From Actinomadura mexicana (GTDB taxonomy: Bacteria; Actinomycetota; Actinomycetes; Streptosporangiales; Streptosporangiaceae): DNA of 64,000 nucleotides. The position numbers and the translations under genes are program-made. This document shows, one piece after another, positions 31,744 through 41,012 of the stretch. The notes under the pieces were generated by a model. That model did not search any database and was not told where the DNA came from. It saw only the letters and a program-made list of their open reading frames with translations. Numbering within the stretch: the stretch's first letter is position 1; each line of letters opens with the position of its first letter. The stretch lies in contig NZ_FZNP01000005.1 in assembly GCF_900188105.1 (NCBI RefSeq), forward strand, positions 372,001 through 436,000, read 5' to 3'.

Positions 31744-32610
31744 GTGCCACGCGCGCACTGCAAGAAGACCCCCGGCAGGCACCGCAAGCCGAACTCCCTG
31801 TCCCTCACGTGGCGGACGACCGGCGGCGTGGTCGTCGGCGCCGCCGTGCTCGGCACCGCCGCGGCCACCGCGCAGGCGTCGGTCCTGCCGTTCGGCTCCG
31901 CCCCGGCGAGGCCCGCCGCCGCGGCCGACCTGGCCCCGGGCCTGGCGGCGCACGGCGACCCGTCCGGGCGCACGTCCGGCTCCGGCCGCACGTCCGGCCG
32001 CACGTCCGGCCGCACGTCCAAGGACGGGCCCGGGACCACCCGCCCGAAGGCACCGGCGAAGAACGACGACCGGCCCGAGCAGCCCCGGGCGAAGACCTCC
32101 GGGAAGGCCGCCGCGAAGTCGCGGCCCACCGCCGCGCAGGCCATCGCCCTCGCCCGCTCGCAGGTCGGCGTCGAGGAGGACGGCGGCGGCGAGACCAAGT
32201 TCCAGGAGTGGTACATGTCCACGTCCCGCGCGCGGGAGACGCTCGCGCGCGACGGCGGCTCCCTCGGCGGCTACGGCGACGCGAACTGGTGCGACATGTT
32301 CGTCTCCTGGGTGGGCGAGCAGATCGGATTCAGCGACCAGGTCGGCAGCGACGCCTGGACGGTCGCCCACGCCCGCTGGTTCCAGGAGCACGGCCGCTGG
32401 GGCACCGAGCCGAGGCCCGGCGCGATCGTCTTCTTCGCGTGGGACGGCGGCGAGTCCGTCGACGACATCCAGCACGTCGGCATGGTGATCGAGAAGGTCG
32501 ACGACGGCGCGATCGAGACCGTCGAGGGCAACGCCGACAACGCCGTCCGGATAAAGGAACGTTCCACAGACGTCGTCGTCGGCTACGGCTACCCGGACTA
32601 CCGGTCGTGA
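31744..32610 (+). CDS. Secreted CHAP-domain peptidoglycan hydrolase under c-di-AMP riboswitch control
   Basis: A 288-residue exported protein. A Tat/Sec-like N-terminus (KKTPGRHRKPNSLSLTWR, then a hydrophobic stretch to about residue 45) is followed by a Ser/Thr/Arg/Gly-rich linker with GRTS repeats and a CHAP amidase/endopeptidase domain. The catalytic Cys is in DANWCDMFVSWV near residue 182, the His in DIQHVGMVIE near 243 and an acid/amide in TVEGNADNA near 258. The start is GTG 31744 with GAGGAGA at 31728-31734. Two ydaO riboswitches directly upstream tie its expression to c-di-AMP, consistent with a role in resuscitation or wall growth. Confidence 0.9.
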   Translation: MPRAHCKKTPGRHRKPNSLSLTWRTTGGVVVGAAVLGTAAATAQASVLPFGSAPARPAAAADLAPGLAAHGDPSGRTSGSGRTSGRTSGRTSKDGPGTTRPKAPAKNDDRPEQPRAKTSGKAAAKSRPTAAQAIALARSQVGVEEDGGGETKFQEWYMSTSRARETLARDGGSLGGYGDANWCDMFVSWVGEQIGFSDQVGSDAWTVAHARWFQEHGRWGTEPRPGAIVFFAWDGGESVDDIQHVGMVIEKVDDGAIETVEGNADNAVRIKERSTDVVVGYGYPDYRS

Positions 32611-32649
32611 CGGCACCCCCCGTCCCGCGCCCTGCATAGGATCGCGCCC

Positions 32650-33924
32650 ATGGAGGAAGGCCCCCGGCAGGAGGATCCCGTGACGCGGCGCAGGGCCCTC
32701 GCCCTCGGCGCGGGCGGGGTCGCCGTCCTCCTCGCCGGAGGCGCCGGCCTGGCGGGCTCGCGCTCCGGCGGCGGGGCGGCGGGCACCGGCGCGGCCGGCG
32801 CCCCCACCTCCCGGGACACCGGGACGTTCAGCCCGGACACGGCCGCCGCCGTGCTCGCCAACCGCGCCCGCGCCGTCCGCGACGGCGACCGCATGGCGTT
32901 CCTCGCCACGGTCGGCGCCGCCCCCGCCGCCTTCCAGGACGCCCAGTCCCGCGTGTACGGGAACCTCCGGAAGCTCCCCCTGGAAGGCTGGCGGGAGCGC
33001 ATCGCCGGCACCGAGGCCATGGACGGCGGGACCGCCGTCGTCCGCGTCGAGGTGCGCTACCGGCTGCGCGGCTTCGACCGGGGCGACGTGGCCCGCACCC
33101 GCTACCTCACGCTGGCCCCCCGGGCCGGGACGTGGACGATCGTCGGCGACGGGACGTCCCGCGGCCTCGCCGACGACACCGACATCTGGGACTGCGGCCC
33201 CCTGACGGTGGTCAGGGGCCGCGCCGGCCTCGTCATCGGCGACGGCGCCGGCCTCGACGGCATCGCCGGGCGGCTGGACGCGGCCGTCCCGGTCGTCACG
33301 TCCGTTTTCGGCAAGGGGTGGGCGCAGCGGGTCGTCGCGCTCGTCCCCGCCGACGCGACCCTCGCCTCCGCGCTCGCCGGCCCCGGGCAGAGCCTCGGCC
33401 AGATCGCCGCGCTCGCCACCGTGGCCCCGGCCGCCGGGGGCGGCCGCGGCGAGGACCGCGTCATCGTCTCCCCCGGCACCTTCGGCCGCCTCAACGAGCT
33501 GGGCCGCGACGTCGTCCTCACCCACGAGCTGACCCACGTCGCCACCGGCGGCGCCCGCGACCGGCGCACGCCGCTGTGGCTGATCGAGGGCTTCGCGGAC
33601 TACGTCGGCTACCGGCGCGTCAAGATCAGCGCCCGGTCGGCGGCGGGCGAGCTGCGCCGCGAGGTCTCCGCCGGCCGCGCGCCCTCCGCGCTGCCCGCCG
33701 CCGACGCCTTCGCCGGCGGCTCCCCCCGCCTCTCCCAGAGCTACCAGGAGGCCTGGCTCGCCTGCCGGATGGTCGCCGACCGGTACGGTGAGGCGGCGCT
33801 GGTGCGGCTCTACCGGGCCGCCGGGCGCGCCCCGGAGGCCGCGGCGCTGCGCGACGTGCTCGGCCTCACGCGGGAGCGCTTCACCGCACTGTGGCGCGAC
33901 TACGTGAAGGAGGAGCTCGCATGA
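32650..33924 (+). CDS. Exported zinc metallopeptidase-like protein (HExxH gluzincin type)
   Basis: A 424-residue protein. TRRRALALGAGGVAVLLAGG near residue 12 looks like a Tat/Sec-type signal or anchor. The C-terminal half has VVLTHELTHVATGG near residue 290 and LIEGFADYVGY about 22 residues later. This gives the HExxH...E arrangement of gluzincin peptidases (peptidase MA/M1-like). Substrate unknown. Two starts compete. ATG 32650 lies seven bases after TAGGAT (leaderless), while GTG 32680 has AGGAGG eight bases upstream. I keep the ATG because the promoter geometry is exact. The stop overlaps the next gene (ATGA), so both proteases are co-expressed. Confidence 0.8.
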   Translation: MEEGPRQEDPVTRRRALALGAGGVAVLLAGGAGLAGSRSGGGAAGTGAAGAPTSRDTGTFSPDTAAAVLANRARAVRDGDRMAFLATVGAAPAAFQDAQSRVYGNLRKLPLEGWRERIAGTEAMDGGTAVVRVEVRYRLRGFDRGDVARTRYLTLAPRAGTWTIVGDGTSRGLADDTDIWDCGPLTVVRGRAGLVIGDGAGLDGIAGRLDAAVPVVTSVFGKGWAQRVVALVPADATLASALAGPGQSLGQIAALATVAPAAGGGRGEDRVIVSPGTFGRLNELGRDVVLTHELTHVATGGARDRRTPLWLIEGFADYVGYRRVKISARSAAGELRREVSAGRAPSALPAADAFAGGSPRLSQSYQEAWLACRMVADRYGEAALVRLYRAAGRAPEAAALRDVLGLTRERFTALWRDYVKEELA

Positions 33925-35375
33925 GCGAGGCGGAGACCGACGAGGACCGCGCGGAGGGCGCCGCCGCGGGGGCCCCCGGCGCCGCCCCCGCGCGGCGGCC
34001 CCGGATCGCCGCCGCCGTCACCTCCGCCGTGCTCTTCGCCGGGGTCGCGACCGTCCTCGCCAGGACCACGCCGTGGAACCCGCTGCCCGGGCACGTCCCC
34101 GGCGGGCGCGTGACACCCGATCCCGCGCTGGACTTCACCCCCGCCGAGATCGCCCGTTCCCGGGCGTTCGACTCGGCCGTCAACCCGCCCGCCTACACCG
34201 GGCTCCTCGTCGGCCTCGCCCTGATCCTGCTGCTGGGCTTCACCCCGCTGGGCGCCCGACTCATCGGCTGGGTCACCGCCGGCCGATCCTCCCTCCCGAC
34301 GGGGGACGACCCCCCACACCCCCCGGGGCGCCCCCGCCGCCGGGGGGTGCGCATCATCCTCGCGATCCTCGCCCTGACCACCCTCCTGCGCGTCGCCGGG
34401 CTGCCGTTCGACATCTGGAGCGAGTCCGTGCTGCGCCGGTACGGGCTGTCCACGCAGAGCTGGCCCGCGTGGCTCGTCGACCAGGCGAAGTCCCTCGCCG
34501 TCACGTGGGTCATCTACACGATCGCCCTGCTGCTCCTCTACGCCCTCATCCGCCGCCTCCCGCGCTACTGGTGGACCGGCGCCGCCGTGGGCGGGTTCGT
34601 CCTCGTCGTCTTGGCCTCGTTCGCCTACCCGCTCGCCGTGGAGCCGCTGTTCAACAAGTTCCACTCGCTGCCGGCGGGGCCGCTGCGCAGCGACCTGCTG
34701 GCGATGGCCCGGCGGGACGGCGTGCCCGTCGAGGACGTCCTCGTCGCGGACGCCTCCCGCCGGACGACGTCGCTGAACGCCTACGTGTCCGGGTTCGGCT
34801 CCACGCGCCGCATCGTCCTCTACGACACGCTGCTGAAGTCGCCGCCCGCCCAGGTCGAGTCCATCGTCGGGCACGAGCTCGGCCACGCCAAGCGCGACGA
34901 CGTGCTGTGGGGCACGCTCGTGGGCGCGCTCGGCGTGGCCGGGGCCCTGTGCCTGCTGTACCTGCTGATGACGTCCCCGCGCCTGCTGCGGCGCGCCGGG
35001 CTCGATCCCGCCGGGCCCGGCTCCGGCGGGACGGGGCCGGACGCGCCCCGCGGCGGCGGGGCGGCCGATCCGAGGTCCGTCGCGCTCCTCCTCGCGCTCG
35101 TGACCGCCGGGACGACGCTCGCCGCCCCCGTCCAGAACCTCGTGAGCCGCCGCATCGAGGCCCGCGCCGACGTGCACGCGCTGGACCTCACCCGCGACCC
35201 GTCGACGTTCGTGTCGATGCAGCACGCGCTGTCCGTGCGCAACATCTCCGACCTGGACCCCGACACCGCGGAGTACCTGCTGTGGCTCACGCACCCCTCG
35301 GGCCCCGACCGGATCGCCATGGCCCGCGACTGGGCGCGCCTGCACCGCGTCCAGGCCCCGCCGCCGCTTCGCTAG
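33921..35375 (+). CDS. M48-family membrane zinc metallopeptidase (Ste24/CAAX protease-like)
   Basis: A 484-residue membrane protease. Multiple helices flank the catalytic domain. The zinc motif HELGHAKRDD is near residue 317, and the third ligand is in RRIEARADVHALDLT near 412. VLVADASRRTTSLNAYVSGFGSTRRIVLYD near 273 is the Ste24-type substrate-side block. Full length compares with Ste24 proteins, unlike the shorter HtpX encoded further right. The start ATG 33921 overlaps the stop of the preceding protease gene by four bases. Cellular substrates in actinobacteria are unknown. Confidence 0.9.
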   Translation: MSEAETDEDRAEGAAAGAPGAAPARRPRIAAAVTSAVLFAGVATVLARTTPWNPLPGHVPGGRVTPDPALDFTPAEIARSRAFDSAVNPPAYTGLLVGLALILLLGFTPLGARLIGWVTAGRSSLPTGDDPPHPPGRPRRRGVRIILAILALTTLLRVAGLPFDIWSESVLRRYGLSTQSWPAWLVDQAKSLAVTWVIYTIALLLLYALIRRLPRYWWTGAAVGGFVLVVLASFAYPLAVEPLFNKFHSLPAGPLRSDLLAMARRDGVPVEDVLVADASRRTTSLNAYVSGFGSTRRIVLYDTLLKSPPAQVESIVGHELGHAKRDDVLWGTLVGALGVAGALCLLYLLMTSPRLLRRAGLDPAGPGSGGTGPDAPRGGGAADPRSVALLLALVTAGTTLAAPVQNLVSRRIEARADVHALDLTRDPSTFVSMQHALSVRNISDLDPDTAEYLLWLTHPSGPDRIAMARDWARLHRVQAPPPLR

Positions 35376-35382
35376 CCGCCGC

Positions 35383-36669
35383 TCAGTTGCCCTCGGCCCG
35401 CTGCTTCTCGGGCGCCTCGGCCTTGGCGCCCCGCTGCGCCGACAGGGTCGCCGCGTCCACGTGCGGAGCCGTCGTGACCGACCGCTTCAGCGCGCTGCCC
35501 TTCACCCAGTCCTGCCACTTGACCTGCCAGTACCCCCAGCCGTTCTCCGCCTCCAGCTCCCGGTCGCTGCCGGTCACCGTGATGGGGTCGCCCCGCTGGG
35601 AGAGGTTGTAGAACCACTTGGCGTTGGACGGGCTGACGTTGATGCAGCCGTGGCTGACGTTCTCGCTCCCCTGGGATCCCACCGACCACGGCGCGCTGTG
35701 GACGTACTCGCCGCTGTCGGAGATCCGCACCGACTTGTAGACGGTCAGGCTGTAGTACCCGGCGCAGCCGGGGCCGCAGCCATCCCACTCCGACGTCATC
35801 ACGGTCGGGTCCTCCTTGCCCATGGCGAGGTGGACCCCGTTGGTGGTGGTGTACTTGCGTTCCCCGCCGCGCCCCATGCTCGTCGGGATCGTGCGGGCCT
35901 TCCTGCCGTTGACCTTCACGACCATCTTGTGGCTGTCCTCGCCGGCCGTGGAGACGTTCGAGTCGCCGATCTTGAAGTCGACGCCGTAGTCCTTCCCGCC
36001 GTACACGCCCTGCCCGGTGCGCACACCGCTCAGGTGCGCCTGGAACGACACCTTCGTGTGGGCCGGCCAGTAGCTCCTCGTCCGGAACACCGCTTCCTGG
36101 TCGCCGAACCACTTCCAGCCGCCCTCGACGGTCCTGTCGGCGGTGACCTCCAGGGCCCGCTCGACGGCCGCCCGGTCCTTCACCGCACGGGCGAAGTGCA
36201 CGATGATCGGGATGCCGACGCCGACGGTCTCCTTGTTGAACGGCGCCTCGATCGTGACGTCGTTGGTCTTCTTCACGTCGGCCGTGGAGAAGCCGCTGCG
36301 GACCGTGCTGGTCCGGCCGTCCCGGCCGAGGGCGGTGGCGTCGACCGTGTACGCCGTGCCCGGCTTCAGCGTCCACCGGGACCGCCACCGCGTCCGGTCG
36401 GCGCTCAGGTCCCCCTCGACCACGCCGTCCTTCGTCGCCACCGTCACGTTCTCGATCGTGCCCTGCCGCGCCTCGACGGCGATGGGGCTGTCCGGCCGCA
36501 GCTTGCCGCCGCCCCCGCCCGGCGACACCGCGAGCTTCACCGCTTCCCCGCCGTCCGGCCCGCCGCCTCCGGAACACGCCACCACGCCGGCCCCGACGAG
36601 CACGCCGCCGCCGACCAGCACTGCGGCGCACCGCCCCCGGCCACCCGGTCTCGAGCCACTCACCCGCAT
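35383..36669 (-). CDS. L,D-transpeptidase lipoprotein (LdtMt2-like, Ig-like plus YkuD domains)
   Basis: A 428-residue envelope enzyme that makes 3-3 crosslinks in peptidoglycan or anchors proteins. The signal peptide ends in GAGVVACSGG, a lipobox with Cys near residue 32. Two Ig-like regions (about 50-260) precede the YkuD domain. The YkuD domain has VHLAMGKEDPTVMTSEWDG near residue 280 and catalytic Cys/His in VSHGCINVSPSNAKWFY near 343. Wide conservation with mycobacterial Ldt proteins supports the role. It is followed by C-terminal WGYWQVKWQDWVKGS, also typical. It is a single gene, separated from ctaF by a terminator. Confidence 0.93.
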   Translation of the reverse strand: MRVSGSRPGGRGRCAAVLVGGGVLVGAGVVACSGGGGPDGGEAVKLAVSPGGGGGKLRPDSPIAVEARQGTIENVTVATKDGVVEGDLSADRTRWRSRWTLKPGTAYTVDATALGRDGRTSTVRSGFSTADVKKTNDVTIEAPFNKETVGVGIPIIVHFARAVKDRAAVERALEVTADRTVEGGWKWFGDQEAVFRTRSYWPAHTKVSFQAHLSGVRTGQGVYGGKDYGVDFKIGDSNVSTAGEDSHKMVVKVNGRKARTIPTSMGRGGERKYTTTNGVHLAMGKEDPTVMTSEWDGCGPGCAGYYSLTVYKSVRISDSGEYVHSAPWSVGSQGSENVSHGCINVSPSNAKWFYNLSQRGDPITVTGSDRELEAENGWGYWQVKWQDWVKGSALKRSVTTAPHVDAATLSAQRGAKAEAPEKQRAEGN

Positions 36670-36745
36670 GTGGACCCCCCGGTCGCTCCACTGGGCTCAG
36701 GCCGCTGCCCAGCCCGGTCGCTGGAACGGCACCCAGTGTGTGAAA

Positions 36746-36779
36746 GGGCCGGTACCCGCAAAAAAGCGGACACCGGCCC
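36746..36779 (-). terminator. Terminator of the ctaCDF operon
   Basis: Arms 36746-36759 and 36766-36779 pair with an 8-bp outer and 4-bp inner helix (two-base mismatch between) around a loop of six A residues. On the minus strand it is followed by TTTC. It lies 22 bases beyond the ctaF stop. Confidence 0.8.
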
Positions 36780-36800
36780 CCGATGGGGTTCTTTTACTGA

Positions 36801-37211
36801 TCAGTGGGCGAAATGACCCCGATAGTACTCGAACACCAGACCGACCGACGTGAGGATCGCTGCGGCGGCGCCGAGGATCACCAGCCACCAGCCGAACACG
36901 ACGCCGAGCGCCACGGCCGTGGCCGACAGCGCCACGAACAGCGGCCACCAGCTGTGCGGGCTGAAGAAGCCCAGCTCGCCCGCCGCGTCCGCGATCTCGC
37001 CTTCCGGGTCGTCCTCGTACAGCGGCCCCGCGTTGGCGCGCTCAAGGCGCCGGACCGTGAAGTGGACGTAGAACCCGATGAGCCCGGCGAGGCCGACCGC
37101 GAGCGCGAGCGCCGTCGTGCCCGTCCAGTCGTTGGACCAGAGCCAGTACACGACGTCGGTGGCGAGGAAGAAGACCGCGCACCCGTAGAACATGAACGCC
37201 TGGACGCGCAT
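36801..37211 (-). CDS. ctaF: Cytochrome c oxidase subunit 4 (actinobacterial CtaF)
   Basis: A 136-residue small subunit of the aa3 oxidase, found only in actinobacteria. Four hydrophobic helices are visible in two pairs. RVQAFMFYGCAVFFLATDVVYW is the N-terminal helix, RRLERANAGPLYEDDPEGEIADAAGELGFF near 54 forms the conserved loop, and SPHSWWPLFVALSATAVALG near 85 begins the second pair. It begins three bases after the ctaD stop, in the order ctaC-ctaD-ctaF. Confidence 0.93.
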   Translation of the reverse strand: MRVQAFMFYGCAVFFLATDVVYWLWSNDWTGTTALALAVGLAGLIGFYVHFTVRRLERANAGPLYEDDPEGEIADAAGELGFFSPHSWWPLFVALSATAVALGVVFGWWLVILGAAAAILTSVGLVFEYYRGHFAH

Positions 37212-37214
37212 CGG

Positions 37215-38882
37215 CTACTCCCCCTTCGTCCCGGCCAGCTCGCCCTTGGCACCCACGTGCGGGTGGTGCAGGTCGAACGCCGGCCGCTCGGAGCGGATCT
37301 TCGGGATCGAGTTGAAGTTGTGCCGCGGCGGCGGGCAGGACGTCGCCCACTCCAGCGAGTTGGAGTAGCCCCACGGGTCGTCGACCTCGACGCGCGTGCC
37401 CCGCTTCCACGTGATGTAGAGGTTGTAGAAGAACGGCAGCATCGACGCGCCGAGCACGAACGAGAAGATGCTGGAGATCTCGTTCAGCCCGTGGAACTCG
37501 CTCGGGTAGTCCGCGTACCGGCGCGGCATGCCCGCGGCGCCCAGCCAGTGCTGGAGCAGGAACGTGCCGTGGAAGCCGATGAACAGCATCCAGAAGTGGA
37601 TCTTGCCGAGGGTGTCGTTCAGCATCTTGCCGGTGAACTTCGGCCACCAGAAGTAGAAGCCGGCGAACATCGCGAAGACCACGGTGCCGAACACGACGTA
37701 GTGGAAGTGCGCCACGACGAAGTAGGAGTCCGACAGCTGGAAGTCCATCGGCGGCGAGGCCAGGATGACGCCGGTGAGCCCGCCGAACAGGAACGTCACG
37801 AGGAAGCCCAGCGACCACAGCATCGGCGACTCGAACGTCAACTGCCCTCGCCAGATGGTCCCCACCCAGTTGAAGAACTTCACCCCCGTGGGAACGGCGA
37901 TGAGGAACGTCATGAAGGAGAAGAACGGCAGCAGCACCTGGCCGGTGACGAACATGTGGTGCGCCCACACGGTGATGGACAGGCCCGCGATGGTGATGGT
38001 CGCGAAGACCAGGCCGATGTAGCCGAAGACGGGCTTGCGGCTGAACACCGGGAGGATCTCGGTCACGATGCCGAAGAACGGCAAGGCGATGATGTAGACC
38101 TCCGGGTGGCCGAAGAACCAGAACAGGTGCTGCCACAGCAGCGCACCGCCGTGCGCGGCGTCGAAGATGTGCGCGCCGAGCTTGCGGTCGGCCTCCAGCG
38201 CCAGCAGCGCGGCGGCGAGGACCGGGAACGCCAGCAGCACGAGGATCGAGGTGAGCAGCGCGTTCCAGGTGAAGATCGGCATCCGGAACATCGTCATGCC
38301 CGGCGCCCGCATGCACAGGATCGTGGTGATGAAGTTGACCGCGCCCATGATGGTGCCGAAGCCCGACATCGCCAGGCCCATCACCCACATGTCGCCGCCG
38401 ACGCCCGGCGAGCGGACCGCGTCCGACAGCGGGGCGTAGGCGAACCAGCCGAAGCTTGCCGCGCCGCCCGGGGTCAGGAAGCCCGCGATGACGATCAGGC
38501 TGCCGAACAGGAACAGCCAGTACGCCAGCATGTTCAGCCGGGGGAACGCCACGTCGGGCGCGCCGATCTGCAGCGGCATGATGACGTTGGTGAAGCCCGC
38601 GAACAGCGGCGTCGCGAACATCAGCAGCATGATCGTGCCGTGCATGGTGAACAGCTGGTTGTACTGCTCGTTGCTGACGAACTGCAGGCCCGGCTCGAAC
38701 AGCTCCATCCGGATCAGCAGCGCGAGCACGCCGCCGAACAGGAACATCACGAACGAGGTGATCAGGTAGAGGTAGCCGATCACCTTGTGGTCGGTGGACG
38801 ACATCCAGGAGGCGATGATGCGCCCCTTGCTCGTCCGCGGCGCGGCGATCGGCGCGCTCGGTGCGTGACTCGTGGCGGTCAC
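37215..38882 (-). CDS. ctaD: Cytochrome c oxidase subunit I CtaD
   Basis: A 555-residue catalytic subunit of the aa3 oxidase with twelve membrane helices. The low-spin heme ligand region is FTMHGTIMLLMF near residue 80. The CuB/Tyr-His site appears in FWFFGHPEVYIIALPFFG near 262, GLSITVWAHHMFVTG near 310, and the second heme pair in FVVAHFHYVVFG near 395. The starting GTG at 38882 overlaps the ctaC stop (GTGA). The D- and K-channel residues were not checked one by one. Confidence 0.96.
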   Translation of the reverse strand: MTATSHAPSAPIAAPRTSKGRIIASWMSSTDHKVIGYLYLITSFVMFLFGGVLALLIRMELFEPGLQFVSNEQYNQLFTMHGTIMLLMFATPLFAGFTNVIMPLQIGAPDVAFPRLNMLAYWLFLFGSLIVIAGFLTPGGAASFGWFAYAPLSDAVRSPGVGGDMWVMGLAMSGFGTIMGAVNFITTILCMRAPGMTMFRMPIFTWNALLTSILVLLAFPVLAAALLALEADRKLGAHIFDAAHGGALLWQHLFWFFGHPEVYIIALPFFGIVTEILPVFSRKPVFGYIGLVFATITIAGLSITVWAHHMFVTGQVLLPFFSFMTFLIAVPTGVKFFNWVGTIWRGQLTFESPMLWSLGFLVTFLFGGLTGVILASPPMDFQLSDSYFVVAHFHYVVFGTVVFAMFAGFYFWWPKFTGKMLNDTLGKIHFWMLFIGFHGTFLLQHWLGAAGMPRRYADYPSEFHGLNEISSIFSFVLGASMLPFFYNLYITWKRGTRVEVDDPWGYSNSLEWATSCPPPRHNFNSIPKIRSERPAFDLHHPHVGAKGELAGTKGE

Positions 38883-39706
38883 TTGGCACCTCCCGCGGCC
38901 AGTGCTTGCTTCGAATCGGCGATGAACTTCTGGTACTGCTCCGGGGTCACGACCTTGAGCTGGAACAGCATCCGGCTGTGGTCGACGCCGCAGAGCTCGG
39001 CGCAGCGGCCCTCATAGGTACCGAGCTTGTTCGCCGTGAACTCGAACTCGTTGTCGTAGCCCGGCATGACGTCCTTCTTGTAGATCAGTGCCGGCACCCA
39101 GAACGAGTGGATGACGTCGTTGGCGTGCAGCCGCACTCGCACCGTCTTGCCCGAGGGGATCGTCATCACCGGCTTGGCGGGGGCGGGCCCGTTCGGGGCG
39201 ACGGGCTGGCCGACGACGGAGGCGACCGTCTGCTCCTTGCCCGTGGCGTCCTTCTCCTTGTAGTCGAACTGCCAGCTCCACTGGAACCCGATCACGTCGA
39301 CGACCACCGCGGGATCCTTGGTGGTCTTCTCGACGAAGTTCTCGTCCCTCGCGGTGAAGTAGAACAGGACCGCGATGATGACGAACGGGACCGCCGTGTA
39401 GAGGATCTCGATCGGCATGTTGTAGCGGACCTGCGGCGGCAGGTCGTTGGAGCGCTTGCGGTGGAACAGCACCGCCCAGATGATCAAGCCCCAGACCACG
39501 GCCCCGACCGCGAACGCCGCGATCCAGGAGCCCTGCCAGAGCTTCAGCATGCGCTCGCCCTGGACGCTGATCGGCTCGGGCATGCCCAGACGGCTGCCGC
39601 TGCACGCGGTGGCGGAGAGCGCCAGCAGCCCTAGCGCGCCGGCGCTTTTCAATGCGCGGCGACTGCGCACAGGCGTACGCCGCTCCCTAGAGCGGGTCGG
39701 ACTCAC
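38879..39706 (-). CDS. ctaC: Cytochrome c oxidase subunit II CtaC
   Basis: A 275-residue subunit with an N-terminal lipoprotein-type signal (LLALSATACSGS), two membrane helices (about residues 50-72 and 95-118) and a C-terminal CuA cupredoxin domain. The CuA ligands are seen in VIHSFWVPAL near residue 182 and GRCAELCGVDHSRMLF near 223. The first codon is GTG 39706. It leads the ctaC-ctaD-ctaF operon and diverges from a cysteine desulfurase-like gene. Confidence 0.95.
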   Translation of the reverse strand: MSPTRSRERRTPVRSRRALKSAGALGLLALSATACSGSRLGMPEPISVQGERMLKLWQGSWIAAFAVGAVVWGLIIWAVLFHRKRSNDLPPQVRYNMPIEILYTAVPFVIIAVLFYFTARDENFVEKTTKDPAVVVDVIGFQWSWQFDYKEKDATGKEQTVASVVGQPVAPNGPAPAKPVMTIPSGKTVRVRLHANDVIHSFWVPALIYKKDVMPGYDNEFEFTANKLGTYEGRCAELCGVDHSRMLFQLKVVTPEQYQKFIADSKQALAAGGAK

Positions 39707-39833
39707 GGAATGCCTTCCCCACGGATGAAAGCCCGGTCGGCCGGGCGGAGAGATCGGTGTTTACACGTGTGGTGGACACCCTAGCGTGAGGGTCGCCCGC
39801 ACCCCCGATCGGGTGCCCGGTTAGTGTTCTCAC

Positions 39834-41012
39834 GTGGCAGGACCGAGCACTCCGGACGGCTATTTCGACGCCGCGTCCACCGAGCCGCCGCACCCGGCGG
39901 CGCGGGCCGCGCTGGTGGAGGCACTGGACGCGGCCTGGGCCGACCCCGCACGGCTGTACGGGGCGGCCCGCGGCACCCGGATGCTGCTCGACCGGGCACG
40001 CGCGCGTGTCGCCGGCGTCCTGGGCGCCCGTGCCGACGAGGTCTCGTTCACGTCCTCGGGCACCCAGGCGGTGCACCTGGCGGTCCTCGGGGGGCTCCAG
40101 GCGCGCCGGCGCACCGGGCGGCACCTGGTGGCGAGCGCCGTCGAGCACTCCAGCGTCCTGCACGCCGCCGAGCTGCACGAGCGCGAGGGCGGCGAGGTCA
40201 CACTCGTCGGGGTCGACCGGACCGGCCGCGTCGACGCCGACGAGTTCGCCGCGGCGCTGCGCCCCGACACCGCGCTGGCCTGCCTGCAGTCGGCCAACCA
40301 CGAGGTCGGCACCCTCCAGCCCGTCGAGGAGGTCGCGCGGGCCTGCCGCGCGGCCGGCGTGCCGCTGTTCGTCGACGCGGCGCAGTCCCTCGGGCGGGCC
40401 GAGGTCCCCGGCGGGTGGTCCTTCCTCGCCGGCAGCGCCCACAAGTGGGGCGGCCCCGCCGGCGTCGGCGTGCTCGCCGTCCGCAAGGGCACCCGGTGGC
40501 GCTCGCCGCTGCCGGACGACGAGCGCGAGGCGCGCCGCGTCCCCGGGTTCGAGAACGTCCCCGCCATCTCGGCGGCCGCGGCCGCGCTGGTGGCCTACCG
40601 CGCCGACATGGCGGCGGACGCGCCGCGCGTGTCCGCTCTGGTGGACCGCATCCGGACGGAGGTACCGCGGAGCGTCCCCGACGTCGAGGTGATCGGCGAC
40701 CCGGTCCGCCGGCTCCCCCACCTGGTGACGTTCTCGTGCCTGTACGTGGAGGGCGAGGCGCTGCTGACCGAACTCGACCGGCTGGGTTTCGCCGTTTCCT
40801 CCGGCAGCTCCTGCACGGCGGATACGCTGCGTCCGAGCCATGTGCTGGAGGCGATGGGAGTGATTACGCATGGGAACGTGCGGGTATCGCTGCCGCGAGG
40901 CGTCGGTTCGGAGGACGTCGGCCGCTTCCTCGCCGCGCTTCCCGACGCCGTCGCCCGCCTCCGCCGGACGACGATGAACACCTTCGAGACAGGGAGGCGG
41001 TCGCGCCCATGA
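39834..41012 (+). CDS. Cysteine desulfurase-like aminotransferase (class V)
   Basis: A 392-residue PLP enzyme of the NifS/IscS type. The N-terminal block FDAASTEPPHP is followed by EHSSVLHAAE near residue 103, QSANHEVGTLQPVEE near 150 and VDAAQSLGRAEV near 180. The PLP lysine is in GSAHKWGGPAG near 203, and the catalytic cysteine loop is SSGSSCTADTLRPSHVL near 325. The predicted role is release of sulfur from cysteine. The start GTG 39834 has TAGTGT ending six bases upstream (leaderless). It overlaps a TusA-like gene by four bases, which suggests direct sulfur transfer between the two proteins. Confidence 0.9.
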   Translation: MAGPSTPDGYFDAASTEPPHPAARAALVEALDAAWADPARLYGAARGTRMLLDRARARVAGVLGARADEVSFTSSGTQAVHLAVLGGLQARRRTGRHLVASAVEHSSVLHAAELHEREGGEVTLVGVDRTGRVDADEFAAALRPDTALACLQSANHEVGTLQPVEEVARACRAAGVPLFVDAAQSLGRAEVPGGWSFLAGSAHKWGGPAGVGVLAVRKGTRWRSPLPDDEREARRVPGFENVPAISAAAAALVAYRADMAADAPRVSALVDRIRTEVPRSVPDVEVIGDPVRRLPHLVTFSCLYVEGEALLTELDRLGFAVSSGSSCTADTLRPSHVLEAMGVITHGNVRVSLPRGVGSEDVGRFLAALPDAVARLRRTTMNTFETGRRSRP

